Notes: generated by a model not told the origin, from the letters alone. Shown: positions 35,992 to 45,643, numbered from the stretch's first letter. The stretch is DNA of 64,000 bases from Lepagella muris (GCF_004793975.1 NZ_SRYB01000026.1:6277-70276); one strand, 5' to 3'. Made by a program: numbers and translations.

Positions 35992-38256
35992 TCATTTCTT
36001 CTGACGACGCTTGTTGCCGCCATGCGAACGACTTTTCTTCTTGTCGTTGGGAGTGTGTCGCGGATTGCTCTTCTTCGGCTCTCTCAACGGCTTGTTGGGA
36101 TTACCGTCGTCAGAGACAAGTGCGAAGTCAAGTTGCTTCCTGTCGAGGTCGGCACGCGCCACCTGCACCTTCACCTGGTCTCCGAGAGTATACTTATTGT
36201 GGAATTTTCTTCCGATAAGACAATAGTTCTTCTCATCGAAGTCATAATAGTCATCGGCAAGATCTCTTACCGGCACGAGTCCCTCACACTTATTCTCGTC
36301 AAGTTCAACGTAGAGTCCCCACTCTGTCACTCCGGAAATCACGCCCGAATAAATCTCTCCGAGTCGGTCCTGCATGAACTCCACCTGCTTGTAGCGTATT
36401 GACGCGCGTTCGGCATTAGCAGCGAGCTGCTCCATGTCGGAGGAATGGCGGCACTGGTCTTCGAGTTTCAGTTTGTCGGTGCTACGTGCACCATCGGCAT
36501 ATTTGGCAAGAAGACGGTGCACCATCATGTCGGGATAACGGCGTATCGGCGATGTGAAGTGGGTGTAGTAGTCAAGGGCAAGACCATAGTGACCCACATT
36601 GTCGGTGGTATATGTCGCCTTAGCCATACTGCGTATCGCAAGCATCGCGAGCATATTCTCCTCTCCCCGACCCTTCACGTCTTTAAGCATCTTGTTAAGG
36701 CTCTTGTTGACCTCCTTCGCCGTTCCTTCCGATTTCACCTTGAAGCCGAATCGTAGTGCTATCTGCGAGAAGTTGGTAATCTTTTCAGGATCCGGATTGT
36801 CATGCACACGATAGACAAATGATTTTGCCTTCTTACCTTTCGGCACCTTGCCGATGCTCTCTGCCACGGTGAGATTGGCAAGGAGCATAAATTCCTCTAT
36901 AAGCTTGTTGGCATCTTTCGATTCCTTGAAATAGACACTGACCGGCTTGCCGGTTTCATCGATTTCGAAGCGCACTTCAGCACGGTCAAATTCAAGCGCA
37001 CCGTTATCATAACGGCGACGGCGCAACTCCTTGGCAAGTTTGTCGAGAGTCAGTATCTCCTTTGCGAAATCACCCTCGCCACCCTCTATGATTGCCTGTG
37101 CCTCCTCGTATGTGAAGCGACGGTCAGAGCGTATCACTGTTCTGCCGATACGGTAGTTGATCACGTTCGCCTTTGAGTCAAGCTCAAATATTGCGGAATA
37201 TGTCAGTTTATCCTCATCCGGGCGCAAGGAGCATATACCGTTGGAAAGATGCTCGGGGAGCATCGGGATGGTACGGTCAACGAGATATACGCTCGTGGCA
37301 CGCTGCTGTGCCTCCCGGTCTATGATGGTGTTGGGCGTGACGTAATGCGTAACGTCTGCGATGTGCACACCTATCTCCCAATTACCATTGGCAAGCTGAC
37401 GGATGGAGAGCGCATCATCGAAATCCTTTGCATCACGCGGGTCAATAGTGAAGGTGATGACATTACGGAAATCCTCACGTTTAGCCACCTCTTCCGGCGT
37501 GATTCCGGCATCAATCTTATTAGCTGCCTTCTCCACATTCTCCGGATATTTATACGGGAGTCCGAACTCTGCAAGTATGGCATGCATCTCGGCTGTGTTC
37601 TCCCCTTTCCTACCAAGGATGTCGACCACCTCGCCACGCGGGTTCATCTCCTCATCTCTCCATTGCGTGATGCGGGCTATTGCCTTGTCGCCCGTCTTGC
37701 CACCCTTCAGTTTCAAGCGTGGTATTATGATGTCGGCGGCAAGGAATTTAGAATCCGTGACGAGCGAAGCATAGTTCTTCTCCACGTTAAGGGTGCCGAT
37801 GAACACTTGGTCTTTCGGCTCCAATATCTCGATCACCTTTGCCTCCGGCTCCTGACCTTTACGGCTTGCAGAAATCTCCACACGCACCTTGTCGCCATTG
37901 AGCGCATGCATTGAGTTGCGTTCTGCCACGAGAATTGTGTCATCATCTATCATGACTCCGTTCTTGCCGTTGCTGCGACGAACAAAGATACCGATATTCT
38001 CCGACACACGATTGCTGTTTGCCTTATATTTTCCCAAATCCACTTCAAGAATCACTTCTGCCGCCGCAAGCTCGTCAAGCATGTTGATGACATCATTGCG
38101 GTTTGCCGGATGACCCGCGCCTATTGCGAAAGCCACCTGCTTATAGTTGAAAGCCTGTTTCTTCTCCTTCTCAAGAAAAGCCAATATCTTTTCCTGGAGT
38201 TCCGACTTCTTCATACGTATTGCCTTTTTAGGCTTATCATTATCTTTCCTTTTCAT
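35992..38256 (-). CDS. rnr: Ribonuclease R
   Basis: A 754-residue 3'-to-5' exoribonuclease with, in order, an N-terminal helix-turn-helix (16-70), cold-shock domains, the RNB catalytic domain (FTIDPRDAKDFDDALSI holds the metal-binding Asp residues; HFTSPIRRYPDMMVHR), an S1 domain (about 625-710, GVISGVTEWGLYVEL) and a Lys/Arg-rich tail. It degrades structured RNA and takes part in trans-translation with the tmRNA found at 44000. The glycosidase gene follows after 66 bases. Confidence 0.97.
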   Translation of the reverse strand: MKRKDNDKPKKAIRMKKSELQEKILAFLEKEKKQAFNYKQVAFAIGAGHPANRNDVINMLDELAAAEVILEVDLGKYKANSNRVSENIGIFVRRSNGKNGVMIDDDTILVAERNSMHALNGDKVRVEISASRKGQEPEAKVIEILEPKDQVFIGTLNVEKNYASLVTDSKFLAADIIIPRLKLKGGKTGDKAIARITQWRDEEMNPRGEVVDILGRKGENTAEMHAILAEFGLPYKYPENVEKAANKIDAGITPEEVAKREDFRNVITFTIDPRDAKDFDDALSIRQLANGNWEIGVHIADVTHYVTPNTIIDREAQQRATSVYLVDRTIPMLPEHLSNGICSLRPDEDKLTYSAIFELDSKANVINYRIGRTVIRSDRRFTYEEAQAIIEGGEGDFAKEILTLDKLAKELRRRRYDNGALEFDRAEVRFEIDETGKPVSVYFKESKDANKLIEEFMLLANLTVAESIGKVPKGKKAKSFVYRVHDNPDPEKITNFSQIALRFGFKVKSEGTAKEVNKSLNKMLKDVKGRGEENMLAMLAIRSMAKATYTTDNVGHYGLALDYYTHFTSPIRRYPDMMVHRLLAKYADGARSTDKLKLEDQCRHSSDMEQLAANAERASIRYKQVEFMQDRLGEIYSGVISGVTEWGLYVELDENKCEGLVPVRDLADDYYDFDEKNYCLIGRKFHNKYTLGDQVKVQVARADLDRKQLDFALVSDDGNPNKPLREPKKSNPRHTPNDKKKSRSHGGNKRRQKK

Positions 38257-38311
38257 AGCGTTTGATTTTTTCTTTTTTATTCAGCAGCCACCACCCCCTA
38301 TTGTTATAACG

Positions 38312-38319
38312 CAAATCTA
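38312..38319 (-). promoter_or_regulatory. -7 box of rnr
   Basis: TAGATTTG on the minus strand matches TAnnTTTG, 56 bases before the rnr ATG. A TTTG lies 23 bp upstream, slightly too far. Confidence 0.4.
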
Positions 38320-38352
38320 TGATTTTCGTCTATTTTTAATTACAAAGTTTCA

Positions 38353-40311
38353 TCATTTTTCAGGAATCGGATCTTTCCCTTCAGTGTCCGCAGGATGGAA
38401 ATGGGTGTAGACTATACCACCTTTTGACTTACCCACCGCCTCCTCAAGGCTCTCCCTACTTGCCTCGCGGATACGCTTGACGCTTTTGAATACCTTCATG
38501 AGGGTCTTTGCCGTAGCCGTACCGATCCCTTTTATGCTGTCAAGTTCGCTTGACACCTGTCCTTTTGAACGCCGGAGCCTGTGATGGGTGATGCCGAAGC
38601 GGTGAGCCTCGTCGCGCAACGCCTGAACCACCTGAAGACTGCGGCTTTTCTTGTCGATGTAAAGCGGCAACTGGTCGCCGGGGAAATAGATCTCCTCAAG
38701 CCGTTTTGCTATACCGACAAGTGCCACTTCACCTCTTATTCCCATTTCATCGAATGCCTCCACTGCCGCACTGAGCTGACCTTTTCCGCCATCGACCACC
38801 ACAAGCTGCGGCAACGGTTCCCCCTCTGCCATCATCCGGGAATAACGACGATGAAGCACCTCCTTCATTGAGGCGAAATCATTTGCCCCCACCACCGTCT
38901 TTATGATAAAATGACGATAATCACGCTTCGCGGGCTTACCATTACGGAAGACCACGCAGCTTGCCACCGGATTCGTGCCCTGTATATTGGAGTTGTCGAA
39001 GCATTCTATATGGCGTGGCTGCACATTAAGACGGAAATCGCTTTTCATCTGTTCCATCAGTTTCTCCACCCCTTTCTCAGGATCAAGTTTCTCCGCCAAT
39101 TTCTCCTTATCAAGCATGTATTGCCTTACATTCTTCATGCCCACATCAAGAATCTTCCTCTTATCCCCTCTCTTGGGAACTATGAACTCCACTCCGGCAA
39201 ATTCCACGTCCGGTTCAAACGGCACAATGACCGTCTTGAAAGTGCGGTCAAACCTGCGGGCTATCTCCCCTATTGCCATTGAAAGGATTTCCGATGGAGT
39301 CTCCGCAAGTTTCCGTCTGAACTCCATATTTAAGCTCTGAACGACCGCCCCGTGATGCAGGTGCATGAAATTAACATAGGCGGAATCCCCGTTTTCATCG
39401 TAGGCAAACATGTCGGCATCCTCCTTTTCCGTGACGGCTATGACCGTCTTGGAGTTGTAGCTTCTGACCGTCTCATACTTCTCCTTCATAATCTGTGCCT
39501 CCTCAAATTTCCATTCCCCACTGAGTCGGTCCATCTCCTCTTGAAGATATTTCTCAAGCACATCGGTCTCTCCTGAAAGTATCTGACGCACCTGCGATAC
39601 ATACTCCCCATACTTTTCCGGACTTATCAGACCACGGCACGCGCCTCCGCATTTCTTTATATGATAGTCGAGACATAGGCTGAATTTATTCCTCACAATC
39701 CCTTTCTCATCCAAGGCATGACGGCAACTGCGCAAGGGATAGACATCGCGTATCAGCTGCAACACCACTTTTGCCGACTGCTGGTTGGCGTATGGTCCGT
39801 AGTATTTGCCATCCACGTCCCTCTCTCGCGTCATAAAGACACGTGGATACAGTTCCTTCGTGACCACTATCCACGGATAGGATTTATCATCCTTCAGCAG
39901 GACGTTGTAGTGAGGCTGATAGGATTTTATCATCGCGTTCTCAAGATGAAGGGCATCCTCTTCGGTAGCGACCACTATAAACCGCATGTCGACTATATTT
40001 CTGACAAGAAGATTCGTCTTAACTGAATCATGACGTCGGTTGAAATAAGAAGACACGCGACGTTTAAGACGCTTTGCCTTGCCGACGTATATGACTTTTC
40101 CATGACGGTCGATATACATATAGACTCCTGGAGATTCCGGAAGATTAAGAATCTTCTCACGAAGGTGAGCTCCCGGACGATTATTGAAAAGATCATCCCT
40201 TGTCCTGTCGGGAGTAAATTCTATCTCAAATTTACCGGTGCCGTCAATGTCCCGCCCTACCCCGGTCAATAAGGGGGAATTCGGGAGATTATCTGTATCT
40301 TGATTTCCCAT
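38353..40311 (-). CDS. uvrC: Excinuclease ABC subunit C
   Basis: A 652-residue protein from the ATG at 40311 (MGNQDTDNLP). The frame reaches 40398, but that stretch overlaps the terminator hairpin of apt, so the later start is preferred. Domains: GIY-YIG nuclease (LPESPGVYMYIDRHGKVIYV), UVR motif (about 235-270), RNase H-like C-terminal nuclease (HIECFDNSNIQGTNPVASCV; VVVDGGKGQL) and a terminal helix-hairpin-helix pair. It makes both cuts in nucleotide excision repair. About 45 residues of extra N-terminus compared with E. coli. Confidence 0.96.
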   Translation of the reverse strand: MGNQDTDNLPNSPLLTGVGRDIDGTGKFEIEFTPDRTRDDLFNNRPGAHLREKILNLPESPGVYMYIDRHGKVIYVGKAKRLKRRVSSYFNRRHDSVKTNLLVRNIVDMRFIVVATEEDALHLENAMIKSYQPHYNVLLKDDKSYPWIVVTKELYPRVFMTRERDVDGKYYGPYANQQSAKVVLQLIRDVYPLRSCRHALDEKGIVRNKFSLCLDYHIKKCGGACRGLISPEKYGEYVSQVRQILSGETDVLEKYLQEEMDRLSGEWKFEEAQIMKEKYETVRSYNSKTVIAVTEKEDADMFAYDENGDSAYVNFMHLHHGAVVQSLNMEFRRKLAETPSEILSMAIGEIARRFDRTFKTVIVPFEPDVEFAGVEFIVPKRGDKRKILDVGMKNVRQYMLDKEKLAEKLDPEKGVEKLMEQMKSDFRLNVQPRHIECFDNSNIQGTNPVASCVVFRNGKPAKRDYRHFIIKTVVGANDFASMKEVLHRRYSRMMAEGEPLPQLVVVDGGKGQLSAAVEAFDEMGIRGEVALVGIAKRLEEIYFPGDQLPLYIDKKSRSLQVVQALRDEAHRFGITHHRLRRSKGQVSSELDSIKGIGTATAKTLMKVFKSVKRIREASRESLEEAVGKSKGGIVYTHFHPADTEGKDPIPEK

Positions 40312-40351
40312 ATTGAATTTTTCAGTGATTTCAGAATTGAAATCTATCAAG

Positions 40352-40384
40352 AAGGAGCCATCGAATCTATTTCGGTGGCTCCTT
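40352..40384 (-). terminator. Terminator after apt
   Basis: AAGGAGCCA ... TGGCTCCTT, extended by CGAA/TTCG across one G-T, loop 5 bases. On the minus strand it follows the apt stop by 130 bases. It supports the downstream start chosen for uvrC. Confidence 0.65.
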
Positions 40385-40513
40385 CGGAATCCATTCATGC
40401 CGAGGATTCATTCAAGATTAGATCTGTCCGCAATATAGTTTTTCAGTAAAAACGATGCGCTACAATTCCAAAATCACGATGAATACGGCATTTTTCAGCA
40501 GACTTGACTCCAC

Positions 40514-41038
40514 TTAGTATTTCAGCAGAGAAGTCACTTCACAATCCTGTGGAAGAGTGTCACGCCCATTCAGGGCTGTAAGTTCAACAATAAAGTTTAT
40601 ATACACCCTCTTCGGATTCATACTCTTCACGAGCTCGTAGCAAGCCTGCATTGTGCCACCGGTAGCAAGCAGATCGTCATGGATCACCACTACATCTTCT
40701 GAGGTGATTGCATCACTATGAAGCTCTATCGTATCAACCCCATACTCCTTGGCATACGCCTTCTTTATCGTCACCGACGGCAATTTGCCAGGTTTACGGG
40801 CAGGCACGAAACCAGCTCCAAGTTCATACGCAAGGATGCTTCCACCGATGAATCCACGCGATTCTATACCGACAACCTTAGTTATGCCCTTATCACGATA
40901 GAGAGCGGCAAGCTCCTTACTCATGACACGCAATGCCTCGCCATTTTTCAGCATCGTGGTCAGGTCTCTAAAAATTATACCCTTCGAAGGGAAGTCGGGC
41001 ACATCCCGAATCAGGTCTCTCAGACTCTCAAGTTCCAT
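40514..41038 (-). CDS. apt: Adenine phosphoribosyltransferase
   Basis: A 174-residue enzyme that salvages adenine with PRPP to AMP. The PRPP-binding motif VVVIHDDLLATGGTMQA (about 122-138) and the N-terminal DFPSKGIIFRDLT are present. Length is standard. It lies in the conserved Bacteroidetes run ybeY-mnmG-apt-uvrC. Confidence 0.97.
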   Translation of the reverse strand: MELESLRDLIRDVPDFPSKGIIFRDLTTMLKNGEALRVMSKELAALYRDKGITKVVGIESRGFIGGSILAYELGAGFVPARKPGKLPSVTIKKAYAKEYGVDTIELHSDAITSEDVVVIHDDLLATGGTMQACYELVKSMNPKRVYINFIVELTALNGRDTLPQDCEVTSLLKY

Positions 41039-41066
41039 ATTATTTCAATTTTAATTATTCAGCAGA

Positions 41067-41086
41067 ATTGTTCCACGTGGAACAAT
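41067..41086. other. parS-like centromere site (ParB-binding palindrome)
   Basis: A perfect 20-bp palindrome whose 16-bp core (41069-41084) reads TGTTCCACGTGGAACA. This is the known bacterial parS sequence bound by ParB (consensus TGTTNCACGTGNAACA). It sits in the 95-bp gap between apt and mnmG, a region often close to the replication origin. I saw no second copy in the window, and no parA or parB gene. Confidence 0.85.
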
Positions 41087-41133
41087 TTCACTCTATCTTA
41101 TTATTATTCCGCACTTAACGCACGATTATTTTT

Positions 41134-43089
41134 TCATCGTTTCAACAGCACAAGCAGAATATTTATATCCGCCGGTGAAACGCCCGGAATACGCGATGCC
41201 TGCCCGATGGTCACGGGACGAATCTTACTCAATTTCTGCCTTGCCTCCGTGGAGAGCGACAACAAGGAGAAATAATCCATATCTATAGGAAGCTTCACAT
41301 ATTCCAATCTCTCTGCCTTCGCAGCGAGCTCTCTCTCTCTCGCAATGTAGCCGTCATACTTTATAAGTATCTCCGCCGACTCCACGATCTCTTCACGGCG
41401 GCACTCCTCTATCTCTCCTATCCTCTTGCGAAGACGACCGATAATATTTGCGAGATTTGAGAAATTCAGCTGAGGTCGCTTCAGCAGCTCGACAAGACGA
41501 AGTGATGACGTCATAGGCGAAGTGCCCAATCCCTCCAATGCCTCATTTATCTTGTCTCCCATCTTGACAGTGAATCCGGAGCACCATTCTATGAGGGCAT
41601 CCCGTTCCTGACGCTTACGCTCCATCGCGTCATAACGCGACTGCGTGACAAGACCGATCTCATATCCCCTTGGAGTGAGACGCATGTCGGCGTCATCCTG
41701 ACGGAGAAGAATCCGGTATTCCGCACGCGAGGTAAACATACGGTAAGGCTCATCCACACCCTTAGTCACGAGATCATCTATCAGCACTCCGATATATGCC
41801 TCATCTCGTCCGAGCAACAAAGGCGACCCCCCCTTTGAAGAACGCGCTGCATTTATGCCGGCAATAAGACCCTGCGCCGCCGCCTCCTCATATCCGGTGG
41901 TACCATTGATCTGACCGGCGAAATAAAGACCATCCACAAGCTTTGTCTGCAAATCATGAGTCAGCTGAGTCGGATCAAAGTAATCATACTCTATGGCGTA
42001 GCCGGGTCGGTAGAAATGCACGTCTCGAAGTGCCGGCACATTCTGAAGTGCCGACAGCTGCACCTCCCACGGCAACGAACTGGAGAAACCGTTGATGTAG
42101 TATTCATTCGTAGTGGCACCCTCCGGTTCAAGAAAAAGCTGATGGCTATCCTTATCTGAGAACGTGACTATCTTAGTCTCTATGCTCGGGCAGTAACGTG
42201 GACCGATACTCTGTATCTGCCCATTATAAAGTGGAGAGGAATCCAGATTATCATGAAGCACCTTGTGCACCTCCGGATTAGTGTGCACAATATAGCAGCT
42301 GCGCGGAGGAAGCACCCTACCGACTTCCGGAAGGAATGAGAATTTATGGAAATCTCTTTTCACAAGTTCTACCCTCGTCTCCTCTCCGGGAGCAGTCGCC
42401 TCTATTGCGACTACTTCATCATCACCATCCTGACGATCTGCCAATGAGAAATCAATCGACCTTCCGTCAATTCGTGCGGGTGTGCCGGTCTTCATTCTCA
42501 ACACCTCAAAACCCATGTCGCGCAGCTGGTCAGACAATCCCGTTGAAGCAGGTTCGGCAATACGTCCGCCGGATATTTTGGTAGCCCCGAAGTGCATAAG
42601 TCCGTTAAGGAATGTCCCGTTTGTAAGAACCACCCTCTTGGCATTAAATTCAAAACCCAGGGAAGTCCTCACCCCGGACACCACCGGTTTTTCGCCCGAC
42701 ATATCGAAATCAAGAGATTTGACCATATCCTGAAACAAGTCAAGACCCGGTGTGGTTTCAAGCACGTGATGCCATTCAGCAATATATTTCTCTCTATCCG
42801 ATTGCACACGCGGAGACCACACTGCCGGACCCTTCGAGCGATTGAGCATACGGAACTGTATCGCAGTGCGGTCAGCCACTATACCCATCTGCCCACCAAG
42901 AGCATCTATCTCCCTGACAATCTGTCCTTTTGCAATTCCGCCTATGGCTGGATTGCATGACATCTGAGCCACTCGGTTGAGATCCGTAGTAATCAGAAGC
43001 GTAGACGCGCCAAGCCGAGCCGACGCAACCGCCGCCTCACAGCCTGCATGACCTGCCCCTACAACTATTACATCATAATTGAATTTCAT
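41134..43089 (-). CDS. mnmG: tRNA uridine-5-carboxymethylaminomethyl synthase, FAD subunit MnmG (GidA)
   Basis: A 651-residue protein from the ATG at 43089 (MKFNYDVIVVGAGHAGCEAA); the frame runs on to 43113 into ybeY but that start would overlap it. The N-terminal dinucleotide-binding GAGHAGCE binds FAD, and SCNPAIGGIAKGQIVREIDA and GTFLNGLMHFG are family signatures. With MnmE it modifies U34 of tRNAs reading NNA/NNG codons. It begins 5 bases after ybeY. Confidence 0.97.
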   Translation of the reverse strand: MKFNYDVIVVGAGHAGCEAAVASARLGASTLLITTDLNRVAQMSCNPAIGGIAKGQIVREIDALGGQMGIVADRTAIQFRMLNRSKGPAVWSPRVQSDREKYIAEWHHVLETTPGLDLFQDMVKSLDFDMSGEKPVVSGVRTSLGFEFNAKRVVLTNGTFLNGLMHFGATKISGGRIAEPASTGLSDQLRDMGFEVLRMKTGTPARIDGRSIDFSLADRQDGDDEVVAIEATAPGEETRVELVKRDFHKFSFLPEVGRVLPPRSCYIVHTNPEVHKVLHDNLDSSPLYNGQIQSIGPRYCPSIETKIVTFSDKDSHQLFLEPEGATTNEYYINGFSSSLPWEVQLSALQNVPALRDVHFYRPGYAIEYDYFDPTQLTHDLQTKLVDGLYFAGQINGTTGYEEAAAQGLIAGINAARSSKGGSPLLLGRDEAYIGVLIDDLVTKGVDEPYRMFTSRAEYRILLRQDDADMRLTPRGYEIGLVTQSRYDAMERKRQERDALIEWCSGFTVKMGDKINEALEGLGTSPMTSSLRLVELLKRPQLNFSNLANIIGRLRKRIGEIEECRREEIVESAEILIKYDGYIARERELAAKAERLEYVKLPIDMDYFSLLSLSTEARQKLSKIRPVTIGQASRIPGVSPADINILLVLLKR

Positions 43090-43094
43090 CGTAA

Positions 43095-43517
43095 TTATTC
43101 TATCGTTTCCCAAATTTCAAGGGCGGCATCCTCATTTGCCTCCATTATCTCACGTTCGCCCGGTCCTTTGTCGTCGATACCGCACAAATGCAGCAGACCA
43201 TGCACTATGACCCTGAGCAGCTCGCGTTCATAAGCCACACCCAATTCCTCCGCATTGCTACGCACCGTGTCAAGAGAGATAAACAGATCTCCTCCTACCC
43301 TGTCGCGGTGAGAATAGTCGAATGTGATGATATCCGTGAAATAATCATGATGCAGAAATTCTCGGTTCACCCGGATAATCTCATCATCATCACAGAACAG
43401 ATAGTTCAGATTGCCTATCCTCCTGCCATGAGAGGCAGCCACCTCTCCGAGCCATTTCTCCACCTTGCCAAGATCAAGAAGAGGCATCTCCACATCCTTT
43501 GTCTCGAATTCTATCAT
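43095..43517 (-). CDS. ybeY: Endoribonuclease YbeY
   Basis: A 140-residue metal-dependent RNase for 16S rRNA maturation and ribosome quality control. The motif is VIVHGLLHLCGIDDKGPGE: two His are present, but the third ligand (HGxLHLxGYDH in proteobacteria) reads Asp. This Asp-Lys-Gly-Pro version is what I expect in Bacteroidetes, not a lesion. Directly upstream of mnmG. Confidence 0.93.
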   Translation of the reverse strand: MIEFETKDVEMPLLDLGKVEKWLGEVAASHGRRIGNLNYLFCDDDEIIRVNREFLHHDYFTDIITFDYSHRDRVGGDLFISLDTVRSNAEELGVAYERELLRVIVHGLLHLCGIDDKGPGEREIMEANEDAALEIWETIE

Positions 43518-43999
43518 AATACTTTCAATTTATATTCCCTTCCCTCCCCATGTCAATTTCAATATCCATATCCATGCAGGAAGAAATCCATTCTTCATCA
43601 TCTGCAAAAGTACAAAAAAACCTACAAACTACCGCTAATCATTCAATTTATATGCCAAAACGCGGCAAACTTTTCCATATATGCAATTTTAGCATTTTTT
43701 CAATTTTTCGGACACTCTATTATAATAATATTCCATATCTACATAATATATTAATAACCATATATTTATGCCTATATTTAAATATAATTAACCGCCATGA
43801 GATTGAAAAATTCAATTCCATACGGCAAATTACCCGTAATTTTAAAATTCTCAATCCTCATAAAACCGGCTTAAAATCACCATGAAACGTATTAAAAACG
43901 CCAAAATGTTAAATATTATTAATTTAATAAATCTCTATTGTATATCTAAAATAAAACATCTAATTTTGTAGACTAATCTTCAGAGGAAGATAACTTACC
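43518..43999. other. AT-rich divergent region between ybeY and tmRNA
   Basis: About 480 bases, very AT-rich, no credible gene. It contains TACTTTTG on the minus strand (43605-43612), a -7 box for ybeY-mnmG with no good -33 element, and the tmRNA promoter at its right end. Short frames around 43550-43885 are low-complexity. Confidence 0.6.
43937..43968 (+). promoter_or_regulatory. Promoter of ssrA
   Basis: ATTG (43937-43940) and TAATTTTG (43961-43968) with a 20-bp gap. The start would be near 43975, so about 25 bases are removed to give the mature 5' end. Confidence 0.65.
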
Positions 44000-44399
44000 G
44001 GGGGTAACTGGATTTGACAGCACGTAGAAACGGTAAGTAAGCATGCAGAGCTTTGATGTGCAAGCTCTATAATAACAACGCATCGAACTATAATTGGCGA
44101 AAATAACAATTACGCTCTCGCTGCCTAAACCGAAGTATAGTAAGTTGGCTTTATTCGCGTCACAGTGACGTGAACGAGACATCATCCCATTGCCCGGTTC
44201 CGAGACGTTTGGACAAGATGGTGCAGAGTAAATCGGAAATAGACTTTCAGGAGCCTTGACTGGAAGTTGAATTTTAAAGGATAAGGAACTGATTGGTCGT
44301 CGCGAGCCTGTCAGTTCTCGAAAACCAATTCGATGACTAAGCATGTAGAAAGCTTATTGGGTCCGTGATTGGACGAGGGTTCGAACCCCTCTACCTCCA
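44000..44399 (+). ncRNA. ssrA: Transfer-messenger RNA (tmRNA)
   Basis: The tRNA-like ends pair: GGGGGTA (44000-44006) with TACCTCC (44392-44398), and GGTTCGAACCCC gives the T arm. The tag frame GGC GAA AAT ... GCC TAA at 44096-44128 encodes GENNNYALAA, the Bacteroidetes-type degradation tag. It rescues stalled ribosomes with SmpB. The 3' CCA is not fully encoded (ACCC follows). Followed by a strong terminator. Confidence 0.97.
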
Positions 44400-44429
44400 C
44401 CCTGCATCCGAACCATATTCGGACGACAT

Positions 44430-44462
44430 AGCCTCAGAACCGCACGGTTCCGAGGCTTTTTT
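44430..44462 (+). terminator. Intrinsic terminator of tmRNA
   Basis: AGCCTC-GAACCG pairs with CGGTTC-GAGGCT (one mismatch) and is followed by six T. Confidence 0.9.
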
Positions 44463-44498
44463 CATCCCCTCCACTCCTACTAATACAATTTCACATCT

Positions 44499-44539
44499 CA
44501 GGATTCATTTTATGAGAATTTCTCATAAAATGAATCCTG
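44499..44539. terminator. Long perfect inverted repeat
   Basis: Two 20-base arms (CAGGATTCATTTTATGAGAA and its complement) around a single central T. On the plus strand TTTTAATTTTT follows. It probably ends transcription from the DUF1349 gene side or backs up the tmRNA terminator; the arm length is unusual for an ordinary terminator. Confidence 0.55.
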
Positions 44540-44617
44540 TTTTAATTTTTATTGTTATCTTTATCGTGAAAACAGAATATACCTTGTTAGTAAATTAGTT
44601 GTGGATTTTGCAAAAGC

Positions 44618-45268
44618 CTATTCAGCGTGCTCTTTGAGCCATTGCAAACGACGTTGGTCAGGAAGATGCTTTACTGTAAAGTTCTCAAACTTGGCCTTGA
44701 AGCCTTCACCATCGGGACAAGCAGCCATCACCCCGACCTGCATAGGTGTGTTGTCCTGCATCCATGCGTTGCGCATCATAGTGTACTCCTTGTCATCAAA
44801 AGAATAGAAAATCTCAACCGCATCAAGGCGACGCACAGCTTTCAACCAGATATACTCCACCGGCTTATCAAGTGTGATGACACTCCAATCGGATGTGTGA
44901 TGTGTCACTACTACCGACAGATTGTATTTGCCGTCCACATACTCTATGCCACATTTGATATAGTTCTCCGGATCGATGCGCAGCATAAGTCCTGCTTGGT
45001 CAAACCTGACCTTATAGTCTCCCGACACCTTTACCTTAGCCTCGAATTCACCCCCGTAGTTGGCATAATAAAAGGGGGCGTCATCAACGGTAAATCCATA
45101 ATGTGATATGCGCCAATAATCGGAATATGGGGTAACATCCATTATGAGAGTTTTTCCATCGATTTCCCATACGGCAGGCTCATTAAACCAGTTCATTTTC
45201 TCAAGGGTCTGGGCTTCTGCAGCGAAAGATGTCATCACCGCTGCCAAGAGTAATGCAAATTTATTCAT
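44618..45268 (-). CDS. DUF1349 secreted protein
   Basis: A 216-residue protein with a signal peptide (1-19, cleavage AEA-QT). The rest is a concanavalin-like beta sandwich: MNWFNEPAVWEI, KVRFDQAGLMLRIDPENYIK, GIEYVDGKYNLSVVVTHHTS and EIFYSFDDKEYTMMRNAW match DUF1349. Members bind or act on carbohydrates; the function here is unknown. The maltose acetyltransferase remnant lies immediately upstream on the same strand. Confidence 0.85.
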   Translation of the reverse strand: MNKFALLLAAVMTSFAAEAQTLEKMNWFNEPAVWEIDGKTLIMDVTPYSDYWRISHYGFTVDDAPFYYANYGGEFEAKVKVSGDYKVRFDQAGLMLRIDPENYIKCGIEYVDGKYNLSVVVTHHTSDWSVITLDKPVEYIWLKAVRRLDAVEIFYSFDDKEYTMMRNAWMQDNTPMQVGVMAACPDGEGFKAKFENFTVKHLPDQRRLQWLKEHAE

Positions 45269-45281
45269 TATGATATGACTA

Positions 45282-45643
45282 TTATAGTTTTCTGATTACC
45301 TTACATGGATTACCGACGGCGAGTGAATTGTCAGGTATATCTTTGGTCACTACACTGCCGGCTCCTATCACACAATTGTCACCAATGACAACACCGGGCA
45401 ACACAGTCACATTGCCGCCAATCCACACATTGTTGCCAACAATGATTGGCTTGGCGTATTCAAGTCCCGCGTTACGTTGCATCACATCAAACGCAACTCC
45501 TCTCTGGCTTCTTCATTTGCCGGAATGATTGCGTTAAATGCATGGAGAAGAATCTTGCACTCTCTACGTTCGTCTATCAATGACGGATCATTATTAGCGT
45601 CATATAGTTCTCCTCTGAGCATCTTTTCTTTTTCTGTAATCAT
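45282..45643 (-). pseudogene. Maltose/galactoside O-acetyltransferase, internally deleted and frameshifted
   Basis: The N-terminal part (from ATG 45643, MITEKEKMLRGELYDANND) and the C-terminal part (RNAGLEYAKPIIVGNNVWIG up to AVGNPCKVIRKL) both match hexapeptide-repeat acetyltransferases. They are joined near 45482 with the middle left-handed helix repeats (about 75 residues, with the catalytic His) absent and the frames out of register. Intact relatives have about 185-200 residues. The gene is therefore dead. Confidence 0.85.

Noticed and set aside
43095..43517. Missing third histidine in YbeY as a sign of a dead enzyme
   Set aside because: The Asp-containing variant is what I expect for Bacteroidetes, and the rest of the protein is intact.
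43518..43999. AT-rich region next to parS/mnmG as a replication origin
   Set aside because: No DnaA boxes (TTATCCACA or close variants) seen there.
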